A DNA stretch of 64,000 bases from Gnetum montanum (lineage: Eukaryota; Streptophyta; Gnetopsida; Gnetales; Gnetaceae): the NCBI GenBank assembly GCA_015680685.1, contig MNCI01026340.1, positions 128,322-192,321 on the forward strand, written 5' to 3'. Position numbers and translations under genes: made by a program. Shown here one piece after another: positions 1 to 8,840 of the stretch. Every line of letters begins with the position of its first letter. The first letter of the stretch is position 1. Under the pieces are notes generated by a model that saw only the letters and a program-made list of their open reading frames with translations, had not been told where the DNA came from and searched no databases.

Positions 1-39
1 ACAAGAATAAAATAAGTAGCTCGTTGCAGACAACCTTCG
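1..39 (+). pseudogene. Upstream part of a coiled-coil ORF of element C, split by element A
   Basis: These bases are the left flank of element A. If base 39 is joined to base 7323, removing A and one copy of its target duplication, a reading frame passes from here straight into the frame of the ORF at 7381. It has no stop across the join and one TAG just upstream (17-19). This is what is seen; that it is one former gene is inference, supported by frame continuity and the target duplication. The product is unknown. Confidence 0.55.
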
Positions 40-44
40 GTTGA
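40..44. repeat. Target site duplication of element A, left copy (gttga)
   Basis: Five bases gttga directly before the left LTR match gttca at 7323-7327 directly after the right LTR, with one difference. Five-base duplications are normal for Ty3/gypsy integrases. It shows that both ends of A are original. Confidence 0.7.
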
Positions 45-986
45 TGATGAGTGGCAGGTATCCCTACACTCAACCATACGAAACGAGCATAGCACGTGTG
101 ATCCAATCAAACTCTGTAGACTAAATGCCTAAACTCCGCAAGGAATACTTGGGGTTAATTAATCGTTGTCTTCCCAAACTTACTTGTTGTTGTCACGGTG
201 TATGGTTAAGTAAGTTTGAGGTATATGATTTTTTTGGTATTTTATGGCTTTTCTCCTATGCTAAGAGGTAAGGGGTAGAGAGATTAAAACTAACTCTAAC
301 TACAGCACTAAGTCCTAGCGTCAGCATCCATTCCCACTTACCATACACACCCTGAACTGTGCAACTGTGGCTACCAAATGCTAATCGTTACTGGGCTCAC
401 CACACATAACGCACGTGCTCGAAGCGGTCGTACTAAGGCACTTAACTACTCTAAGTGTGGTAAGCATCCATTCCTTGGCTAACCGTACACATCCTTGGAT
501 GCTCATAACCAAGTCATACTTATCCCACGATCTAGGAGTTGAGGGGAAGAAGGCCTAATCGCGATGAGTAGCCGATTCCTTGATTAGCCGTACACATTTG
601 TCAATGCTCGTAATCAAGTCGTACTCATGCCGCGCTAACAACATGTAATAAATAACAATAAATAAAACCTATCCATGCACTACAAGGTTTATCCACAAAG
701 CTCATCTTTATTGCCGTACACAACTTGCGTTCAGGTACAAAGCTGCTCGAATAAAGATCCGTTCACTTGGGGACTCCTACTACGGGCACATGGAAATTAT
801 TCTATCTCTGGAGTGATCAATTTGCCAGAGCTTCACTACTTTACGCCTAGGATGTTGAATAAGGGGAGTGCCGCCTCTTATTTATAGATATGGCGACGGA
901 CCGTGATATCGCGTACGCGATATTGCAGGGGACAACGCAATATTGTGTCAGCCGCAATATCGCGTACGCGATATTGCATCCCATCA
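45..986 (-). repeat. Element A 3' LTR
   Basis: On the - strand it starts TGATGGGATGC and ends ACTCATCA, so it has the usual TG...CA ends. It is near identical to 6378-7322. Its U3 tip (about 904-986) holds CpG-rich palindromes built on GATATC and CGCGTACGCG. Confidence 0.9.
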
Positions 987-997
987 TACCCCCATGA
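987..997 (-). other. Element A polypurine tract
   Basis: On the - strand this reads TCATGGGGGTA and abuts the 3' LTR. The same block lies just before the 3' LTR in element C (8047-8057) and element B (54236-54246), preceded in all three by a conserved TTTTCATT stretch. It would prime plus-strand DNA synthesis. Confidence 0.8.
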
Positions 998-2893
998 CTA
1001 AATGAAAACTCGTCCTTGAGTTCATTACAATGATATTGGGTAGGTATGGAATTATTGAGGGAATGGAACTAATGGAATGACATGTGAACGAATCATTATT
1101 ACAAGACTTGACACAACTGGTGTTCATGACAACAAGGGTGAACACCTTATTACATTGACATCAAGCCACATTTGGCAGTTGAGAGAAAAGAGAGAGAAGA
1201 GAACAGAAGAAGAGAGAAGAGTCTTGTTGCTGCCAATACCTAGATTGCGCCTTTCGTTGTCCATTCTTCAGCACATCATCAATCCCGCTCCTTGCTTAGC
1301 TACTTTCAGCACTGCTTCATTCTAAATGCTTCCTCCAGATCTAGTCCATTGTTGTATGATTGCCATCTGCACACACAACACAGTCTTATATTAGCAAGGG
1401 TAAATGAATTTTAATGTGGTTATACCTTGCTTCGGTGTAAGTCCATTGGCTGGGTTGTGGTATGCCTGATGCAGATCTAGAAATATATAAGGGATGACTA
1501 CCGAAGGTGTAGGGGTTAGGAAGAGAAATGAAAACATTTGGGGCTTAGGAGAAAAATCAAAAAATCAGGCCCCGTACCCCCATGACTAATCGCAAACCTC
1601 TAGTAGCGAAGGAATGGAGAAAGAAAAGGAGTAAGGAAGAGAGATAAAAATGGACAACTAGGACATTGATAAAAGAGATGTCAAGATGGAAATGAACAAA
1701 AGAAAATTAATTGCAAAATGTTTAGGAAAAGAAGTTAACTAATGCACCAAATAGGAATGTCAGTGGGTCCTCCCCAAAGAGTCCGTAGGCTCTGGGAATG
1801 TCCTTTGGAATAAGAGTTAAAGTCTTAACTGTAAGAATTTACCAAAAAGAAAATAAGGTATCTACAAAAATATACACCAATGATACAACCGGCAATGAGG
1901 TAAATGGTGGAGAGAAGAGTGGAGAGAAGAGGATGGAATGGAATCCCAAGGACAAGGTGGTGTACAGCCCCTTGTGTGTTACATGATTAATGTGACTTAG
2001 TAAATCTTATTCCAACTTTGGCCTTAAACCAACCACATCCAGTGACTTTGTATTAAGACACTTGGTCAAACCATCCATTGGAGTAACAAGGATGCATCTC
2101 CAAAAGCCACCACCATTCTAACGAAATAAAGGAGAGAATGGGAAGCGAGAAGGACCTTAGTTAGATGGAACACTTTGGTTCCATAACCAGTGCTTGCAGC
2201 CCAAAGTTATTTCCTCTAAGGGGTGTGCTTTGAATCCTCACATTGGTTTTGTTATTTTTTTTTTGTGTTTTCTATTTTTATGCGTGGGGACCACACCATG
2301 AAAAGACTTCTTATTTTTATTGTCTCAACTTCCGAAGAATGGGTAACATCGGAACAGTATGAAAACTCAAGAAGAAAACATCCAAGCACCCAAGCGAACG
2401 GCCAACACAACTGCATCAAGTTCCCTTGAAGTCACACCCTTTTCAAACCTTGAGTCCTTCCTTAGTTTGAGAAGTACCCAGTCACCGATTCGTTAAAGTT
2501 TTTATGAAAAAGGGAACTGCACATTTCCAAGCCAAGGGAAACGATAGACTTGATGGATGGATGGATGAAGTAAACTCATTGTCTGCCATATCAAAAGAAC
2601 ATACCTTAGTGTCAACATTGTAACTTAAAGGTAAAAACCAAACATTAGCGATCAATGAAAAACAGTTCATACCATCGGCCCGAATACTTATTGGGTGACG
2701 AACTTACATGGTGGATGGTACACACACACACACAAAATAGAAAAGGATAACGATGTTGTAAAACAAAAATAGAAAAAGTTAAAAAAAGTTGTAAAACAAA
2801 AATAGAAAAAGTTAAAGAAAGTTGTAAAACAAAAACATGTAAAACAAAAATGTGTAAAATAAAAACTTAAAAAGAACTAAGGGCCCCATATGA
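998..2893 (-). other. Element A long 3' non-coding region
   Basis: About 1.9 kb between the polyprotein stop and the polypurine tract, with no long ORF on the element's coding strand. It matches the equivalent 52349-54235 of element B in order: a TGTAAAACA-type block, a short tetranucleotide run (GATG repeats near 2555, CATC repeats near 52600) and conserved single-copy stretches. It contains a CA dinucleotide run near 2711-2727 and a second PPT-like block at about 1575-1588. Long 3' untranslated or env-position regions are known in Athila and Tat lineages. No env-like protein is visible. Confidence 0.6.
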
Positions 2894-3499
2894 TTAGCAT
2901 AGGTGGCCATCTCCCCCATGACTGAGTTGTAAGGGAGAGATCCAAAATACAAAGTGTCTATTTGAATTTCGTAACAGTGCCCAACTTCTCCCCGCTGATG
3001 TTCTTAGGTTGAGGGGTGGAAGTTGGTGATGATCACATTCCAATGTGTCTATGCCACGGTTGTTGGAATGAGTTATCTCCTCAATTCGTTCCATGCATAT
3101 TTGGTTGCTCTTCCTAGTAGCTATCAACCACGGGGTGTCTACTATAGGTTGTGTGGTTGCTACATACAGGCATCTTTGTTTTTCACTTTCATGGGCACAC
3201 CTATTACATGGAGATGTTTCCTCCATGTCATCACCTGATGAATCACTGTATGCGATGCATAGAATCTTCTTCTTCTCGATCTTTCCATAAACGTTCATCT
3301 TAGAAATTTGCAAGGAAAGATCACAGATTCCTAGGTACACATCTACAGTACTTAGCCATGGCCTTCCCATTATAATTGGGAAGCCCCCTTCGTTGTTAAC
3401 CTCGATCATCAGGAAATCGGCTAGGTACGACCACCCACACATAATGGTGATAATTTCCTCCACCAATCCTAAGGGAATGGTGATGGACTGGTCTTCCAA
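2894..3499 (-). pseudogene. Element A: protease-distal region fused to last codons of integrase (deletion scar)
   Basis: The 201-codon ORF begins with the segment that follows protease in this family (GRPWLSTVD, about codons 45-53, matching GRAWLSTID in element B at 48.98 kb). It continues through a linker ending in QLPPLNL. Then, within about 45 codons, it reads SPLQLSHGGDGHLC and stops. In B, QLPSLNI lies near 49.37 kb and FLQLSRGGEGHQC is the polyprotein end at 52.35 kb. So RT, RNase H and integrase have been removed here. The join is around 2940-2990, and one small indel near it puts the upstream frame out of register. The product is a junction artefact, not a functional enzyme. Confidence 0.75.
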
Positions 3500-3538
3500 C
3501 TCCAGTTGGATGTTACTCTTCTTAAGTTGAGGCAGGTT

Positions 3539-3952
3539 CTAGGCTTGATACATCCTTTGTGAAATTAAGTTGACTCCAGAACCTAAGTCAAGAAGAGCTC
3601 GATGTGGTGCATTTCTGGAGATTTGCAAATAAATCAACGGACTCCCAGGATCAAATAGTTTCCTGGGAAGGTGGCCCACCTTTATCCAGTCAGTTACGGT
3701 ATGTGTTAACATAACCTTTTGCGTACTTAGTTGTTGGACTGAAGGGTTCTCTGAAGCGTTAGTGGTTAGAGGCCTATACATGTACTCAGCCACTTGTTGT
3801 TGCGAGAGTTTGTCTGGGCTCCTAGTTATAAAGAAGGATCTCTTCTTTGTACAATTATTAGAACCAGTACCCGGTTGGCTATTTACATGCTGTATATTTA
3901 CAACTCTCACGGCGTTACGTTGCTGCGGCTGGGTAGGTAATTCCCCCTGCAT
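3539..3952 (-). pseudogene. Element A: aspartic protease domain
   Basis: A 137-codon open stretch encoding a retropepsin-like domain. Near its C-terminus it has ALLDLGSGVNLISQRMY, with the active-site D-L-G followed by a hydrophobic strand. D-L-G instead of D-S/T-G is typical of Athila-type proteases. Upstream is a proline, asparagine and arginine-rich linker from gag. The stop at 3539 (TAG) corresponds to the same stop in element B (MYKA then TAG, near 48811), so either both copies share an ancestral mutation or the frame really ends there. Retropepsin would process the Gag-Pol polyprotein. The ORF is isolated by frame breaks from gag upstream. Confidence 0.7.
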
Positions 3953-4336
3953 TGTTGGAACAGGTTATATGGGAACTACAAGTGGAAGAGGTGTGGGTGG
4001 AGTTAGAGGATGGGATGCATGTGAGATATATCTCGAAGGAGAAGGAGTCCTCCTGAAGTACTCCCAAACTTGGTAGTGACGTTGGGGAGTAGTGTGACCT
4101 ATAGAGTCACTTGGAGAAACCGGCTACTGCACATAATATCCATAAGGATCGAGTTGCCGGTAAGGGTATTGATGTGTCGGCGGTGGCATCCCCCATGACT
4201 GTGGGTATTGCCACTACTGGTGTTGTCCAATAGGCTGTGGAGGCATTCCACTTAGATAATATGTTAAGGGTTTGTGGAACTGCCTTGTGTTACCTTGTGG
4301 GTAAGGCAACCTTCGAGGTGTTTGCTCTTGATTAAG

Positions 4337-5167
4337 TCATGGATTTAGTGCATACACCCTAGACTCCTGCAGATGTGAGATAATTGGGCAACATCCCTTG
4401 GGATGGTCATAGTAGCAAACCTCACATCCACTATCATCGTCTATGTCAGAAATTTCAGCCTCATTAGAGATAGGAACTTTCCCCTTACCCTTGTTATGTG
4501 TAGGGCTTAAGTTTCTCTGCTTGGTTTTTCCTTTGTCACTACCTTGTTCTACCTTAGACTCTTCTACAATTTTCAAGACTATTTCTATTCTTGAGTCTAA
4601 GGAATCCCACATTTGATCTACCTTAGTCGATACCTTGGTTGTTAACTTTTGGATCGGCATGGTTTTCCGGTTCATCAACTCTTCGAGTGGTGACTCATCC
4701 TCCTCATCACAAAATTTCACTCTTTTCTTATGAAGGGAGGGATCATGATTGTACTCTTCTGCACTTTCCCTCTTACGTAGCTCACCCTCTTCTTGCGCTA
4801 CTTGTTCCAACAAGCTTTCTACTTCATGGGCTCTACGTTTAGAAAATCTCCCTTCGATGTAAGTCCCAAGAGTCCTTCTCATTTCATTCCTAAGCCCATC
4901 CACGATGTGGCAAAGTTGATCCCGTTTAGCGTACCCATGGCCCGGGCAACGATGTAGTAGTGTATAGTAATGGACCATGGCAGCATCCAAGGGTTCATGA
5001 GCACCTTGTTTCCATCCTTGGATCTGCTTCCACAAGTTGGACACTCTAGAGTATGTCTGATATTTGTTGTTAAACAGTTCGAGCATTGTACTCCACCTCC
5101 TGATCTTCTCTGGTTCTAAGGACCAGTACCAACTTTCTGCTTCTTTGGTGAGTGTCCTTGGGAACAA
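4337..5167 (-). pseudogene. Element A: Gag capsid and zinc-knuckle-like region
   Basis: 276 open codons. The first about 110 residues fit the plant retrotransposon Gag capsid family (Retrotrans_gag type): W-Y-W-S-L near residue 13, FNNKYQ, WKQGAHEPLDAA and a helix-rich block to about residue 125. A charged, coiled-coil-prone middle follows. Near residue 250 there is CEVCYYDHPKGCC, a knuckle-like cluster in the position of the nucleocapsid zinc finger but not a canonical CCHC. Element B carries the same regions at 47326-47568 and near 47940. Gag would form the virus-like particle that packages element RNA. The N-terminal part of gag (5633-6235) is in another frame. Confidence 0.75.
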
Positions 5168-5632
5168 CTTAAGTTTTTACCACTCGTTATCGATATTTTG
5201 CAAGGCACAGGCATTGTGGAATGCCTGTAAATGATGTTGAGGATCAGCATTGTATCCCCCTTCAAAACGTGGGATATTATTTATGTCCAAACGCTTGATT
5301 CTGCTATCTTTTAAATGCCTTGTGGGGATCCTAACTGCCTATGTGATATCAAGCATGCTTTGGGTTGTGAGTAGGGGTTTGTCATGATCATCTCTATCAT
5401 GACGTCTGTGATGTCTACGTGGTGGTTCCCTACTTTCCCTACATCCTTGCCCTTGTCCTAACTCCTCTTGACCTTCTTGTCAAGGTCTTTCATCTCCTTT
5501 ACCTTTACCCTCTCCGTTGTGCTCACGATGGCTATGCCTGGATGTGGAAGAAGAGTGTGAATGATGAGATGAAGGAGAAGAGGAAGGGGATCCATCAGCA
5601 TGGTGATGTTTCTTACCTTCTCTTCGGCTACT

Positions 5633-6235
5633 TCAGCCCTGATCGTTGTAACGATCTAAGTGCCTATCCTTAGTTTGAGTAGTTGTTCCTGACGTGAATA
5701 GTTGGTGTTCACAGGGATTAGAGCCTGAAGCATGTATAGTTGATCGAAGGCTCTGATGCCTAACCTCTTCACCATTGTGAGGAGGGGAAACATCATTTTC
5801 TAAGAAACCCATTACAAGGGGTTTCTCATCTCCTATTTCACTAAGAACATGAGGGACCTTACCCTTCAACAATGTGTGTTGGCTCTCCTGCCTCAAGTCC
5901 CTTCTACGTTGCACATCTGTCGGATGATAATCCCTCATATCGAAATCTTCAGCAACATATTTAGTAAATAATTTAGTCATGCCTATCTGTGCCAAGGCAC
6001 GGAAAAGCATGTTAGAGATTGCTCTATCCGGGGGTAACATAATGTTACCTTGCAGGTCTCTCCATCTTAGTTGATCGTCTTTATGGAGGATAAAGGTAAA
6101 TTTTGGAATATACTCATTGGGATGAGTATATGTTACTTTATATTGTTTAGGACTTGGCTGGTTTAGGTTATGTGTATGGTGCTAACTGTCTTCCATGTTA
6201 TTCGTAGGTGAGTTAATTTTCTGAGTAGAAGCCAT
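5633..6235 (-). pseudogene. Element A: Gag N-terminal region
   Basis: The likely start is ATG at 6235 (MASTQKIN), about 125 bases after the PBS. One TAG interrupts codon 18; from 6040 the frame is open to 5633. Element B has the matching start at 46119 (MSPSSYES) and the shared blocks EYI..FTF.LH.D.QL and GNI.LPPDR, so this is a conserved Gag N-terminal domain of the family rather than a chance ORF. I know no named domain for it. Frame breaks between about 5600 and 5170 separate it from the capsid part. Confidence 0.65.
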
Positions 6236-6358
6236 GTTATTAGTGTGTTTTTCACTGTTATATATGTTCTTTATTTAACTAATTAACCCAAAGGTTCGTT
6301 AAGGCTCACAACGATATGAATGATTTCCTAATGTTCTAATTGGCGTACAAACACTTAG

Positions 6359-6377
6359 TCCCCGGAAACGCCGCCAA
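6359..6377 (-). other. Element A primer binding site
   Basis: Directly inside the 5' LTR; on the - strand it reads TTGGCGGCGTTTCCGGGGA. This resembles the TGGCGCCGTTGCCGGGGA-type PBS of Athila and Tat elements, usually assigned to tRNA-Asp, with a few changes. Element B has TTGGCATCATTGCTGGGGA at the same place. Confidence 0.75.
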
Positions 6378-7322
6378 TGATGAGTGGCAGGTATCCCTAC
6401 ACTCAACCATATGAAACGAGCATAGCACGTGCAATCCGGTTGAACTCCACAGACTAAATGCCTAAATGCCGCAAGGAACACTTGGGGTTAATTAATCGTT
6501 GTCTTCCCAAACTTACTTATTGTTGTCACGGTGTATGGTTAAGTAAGTTTGAGGTATATGATTTTTTTGGTCTTTTATGGCTTTTCTCCTATGCTAAGAG
6601 GTAAGGGGTAGAGAGACTAAAACTAACTCTAACTACAGCACTAAGTCCTAGCGTCAGCATTTGTTCCCACTTACCGTACACACCCTGAACTGTGCAACTG
6701 TGGCTACCAAACGCTAATCGTTACTGGGATCACCACATGTAACACATGTGCTTGAAGCAGTCGTACTGAGGCACTTAACTACTCTAAGTGTGGTAAGCAT
6801 CTATTCCTTGGCTACCTGTACACATCCTTGGATGCTCATAACCAAGTCGTACTTATCCCACGATCTAGGAGTTGAGGGGAAGAAGGCCTAATCGCGATGA
6901 GTAGCCGATTCCTTGATTAGTCGTACACATTCGTCAATGCTCGTAATCAAGTCGTACTCATGCCGCACTAACAACATGTAATAAATAACAATAAATAAAA
7001 CCTATCCATGCATTTCAAGGTTTATCCACAAAGCTCGTCTTTATTGTCGTACACAACTTGCGTTCAAGTACAAAGCTGCTCGAATAAAGATCCGTTCACT
7101 TGGGGACTCCTACTACGGGCACATGGAAATTATTCTATCTCTGGAGTGATCAATCTGCTAGAGCTTCACTACTTTACACCTAGAATGTTGAATAAGGGGA
7201 GTGCCTCCTCTTATTTATAGATATGGCGGCGGACCACGATATCGCGTACGCGATATTGTAGGGGACGATGTGATATCGCGTCGGCTGTGATATCGCAACT
7301 CATGTGATATTGCATCCCATCA
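6378..7322 (-). repeat. Element A 5' LTR
   Basis: Partner of 45-986 with TG...CA ends. On the - strand a TATA box CTATAAATAAG lies at 7210-7220, about 100 bases from the U3 start, so the transcription start should be near 7185. The CpG-rich U3 palindromes are partly decayed here compared with the 3' LTR. Confidence 0.9.
7210..7220 (-). promoter_or_regulatory. Element A LTR TATA box
   Basis: CTATAAATAAG on the - strand. The identical string occurs in the LTRs of C (8122-8132) and B (45250-45260 and 54357-54367) at the same distance from the U3 tip. Confidence 0.65.
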
Positions 7323-7327
7323 GTTCA
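7323..7327. repeat. Target site duplication of element A, right copy (gttca)
   Basis: Pairs with gttga at 40-44, one mismatch, directly outside the right LTR. Confidence 0.7.
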
Positions 7328-7893
7328 CCACTGTGGAAGTTAAGAGCTGGGACCTACAGATTTAGGATTTGACAGAGTAAATGGAGTTGGAAAATCTAAG
7401 GTATGTCAACCTTACCATGTTAATAGCAGGGTGTCCAAGGACAGAGCTTGAGCAGCAAGTAGCGACCACCCACATTAAATACGAAGTAGAATTTGTAGAG
7501 AATAAGAAGTTGTTGGAAAAACTAGAAGTTGCAAATTCTGAACTTGAGATGGTGAAAGCCAGCTACCAAGGACAGAAGGGTGTCGCAATAGATTTGGCTC
7601 GACAACTAGTAGATTTTCAAGAATACAAAGAGAAAGCTAGAGCCTATGAAGAAGAACATCGGGTATTTACAGCTTGGTATATTAAGGCCAATCAAATGTT
7701 TCCGCAACTACCCTATCCATGGGAAGTGTCGACTCCATCAAACATTGGAACATTAGCATGGATGGCAAAAGACCCTCAGACTGAAGAGGAGAAGCTCCAG
7801 GCCATACTTCAACATCATCAAGTCTTAAATCCTAGAGCACAAGACAAAGGGAAAGCACCAATGGAGGAGCCACTGCCACCAGGAACTACATGA
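7324..7893 (+). pseudogene. Coiled-coil ORF upstream of the 3' LTR of element C
   Basis: The open part is 7381-7893 (170 codons). The same frame runs upstream to 7324 with one TAG and one TAA, both explicable as C to T changes in glutamine codons, and on across the element A insertion to base 1. The protein is rich in E, K, L, Q and A with heptad-like spacing over about residues 1-95, then a W- and P-containing segment (FPQLPYPWEV) and a hydrophilic tail rich in G, P and E. It ends about 165 bases before the polypurine tract, the position of extra ORFs known in some Tat and Athila elements. I do not recognise the family; a structural or nucleic-acid-binding role would be a guess. Confidence 0.6.
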
Positions 7894-8057
7894 GTTCCAA
7901 AATTTTTGTAAATGTAGAACATTCTTTGTGTTGTGTCTTCATTTTGTTTTCATTCCACACTACGGCATAATCCCATTTTTCCATCTAATAATCCCATACC
8001 TATCCACTGTGTAATCATTATGACTCGAGGACGATTTTTCATTCAATCATGGGGGTA
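7894..8057 (+). other. Element C 3' untranslated region with polypurine tract
   Basis: Short spacer after the coiled-coil ORF. It ends in TCATGGGGGTA (8047-8057) immediately before the LTR, preceded by the TTTTCATT block also seen in A and B. Confidence 0.7.
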
Positions 8058-8840
8058 TGATGAGTCGTCATTTAGGATGACCACGATATCGCATATATGA
8101 TATCACAGCTTCTCTGCTCATCTATAAATAAGAGGTGGAAAGATCATCATATATAGTTAGTAAGTTAGTTAGTTTTTATGTTTTAATTTCTCTCTCTTCC
8201 TTTTCCTCTCCGTGTATGCCTACAGTGTGATGAATGTAATTGTACAGCATCCTTTATTTGAGTGTGACATACTTGGACAGGAACATGACTGGCAATAAAG
8301 ATCGAGATTACTTCATCATTTCAACATTCACTTAGTTTAATCATTTAATTAATTATTATTTACTACTTTCCTAGTTAATCTCTCTCACCCTTATCTCATG
8401 TTAAAACATGTAATGAGTATGACTTGATTACGAGCATTTAAGTGTGACTACTTGATAACCCAGTAGCATACCTAGGATCTGCGCTTGGTAATCCCAATGG
8501 TGGTCATGCACGAAGTCCAAGATGTGTATAGATAATCAAGGAATGGATGCTCATCGCACTTAGGCTAGATTAGATTCTCTCACCCTTCTCTCCTAGCTTA
8601 GTTAATATTACTTTCCATTGCCTTCAGGAGTAGCATTAGATTAGAAACCCATCATACACCTCACTCTAGACTAAACCATACGTGGAAAAGCTAATACTAG
8701 TTAGGTGGGAAGACAATGAACTACGACCTAAGGCTAACTATCTAGATGCCACAACTAGTCTGTCTGTCGAGTTGAACCAGATCGCACGTGTAACACTCGT
8801 ATTTGTATGGTCGAGTGTAGGGGTACCTCGCCACTCATCA
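8058..8840 (+). repeat. Element C 3' LTR
   Basis: Starts TGATGAGTCG, ends CCACTCATCA and carries CTATAAATAAG at 8122-8132. It is of the same LTR family as A and B (shared ends, TATA, CATACTTGG-type stretches and the terminal GTACCTCGCCACTCATCA) but clearly diverged. Its partner 5' LTR lies left of the window. It abuts Tat pol sequence on the right, so C inserted into element D. Confidence 0.8.

Larger units (their letters stand above)
45..7322 (-). mobile_element. Element A: Athila-like Ty3/gypsy LTR retrotransposon with deleted pol
   Basis: Direct LTRs (45-986 and 6378-7322) flank an internal region read on the - strand: PBS, gag, protease, then an abrupt jump to the last codons of the polyprotein, followed by 1.9 kb of non-coding DNA and a polypurine tract. 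Compared with element B (45140-55105, same family) A lacks about 2.9 kb covering RT, RNase H and nearly all of integrase. Its internal length is about 5.4 kb against 8.3 kb in B. The Athila-like placement rests on the protease D-L-G-S motif, the PBS type and the homology to B, whose RT has FMDDF. LTRs look roughly 95% alike by eye with mostly transitions, so insertion is fairly recent compared with its surroundings. It sits inside an ORF of element C. Confidence 0.88.

Noticed and set aside
675-887. 70-codon ORF repeated at 7008-7220
   Set aside because: Duplicated only because it lies in the two LTR copies of element A, antisense to its transcription.
2711-2727. CA dinucleotide run and other microsatellites as regulatory Z-DNA
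   Set aside because: Short simple repeat inside a retrotransposon non-coding region; nothing else supports a function.
3023-4076. ORFs on the + strand over the protease region
   Set aside because: Shadows of the - strand protease and linker of element A; no family motif and not kept in element B.
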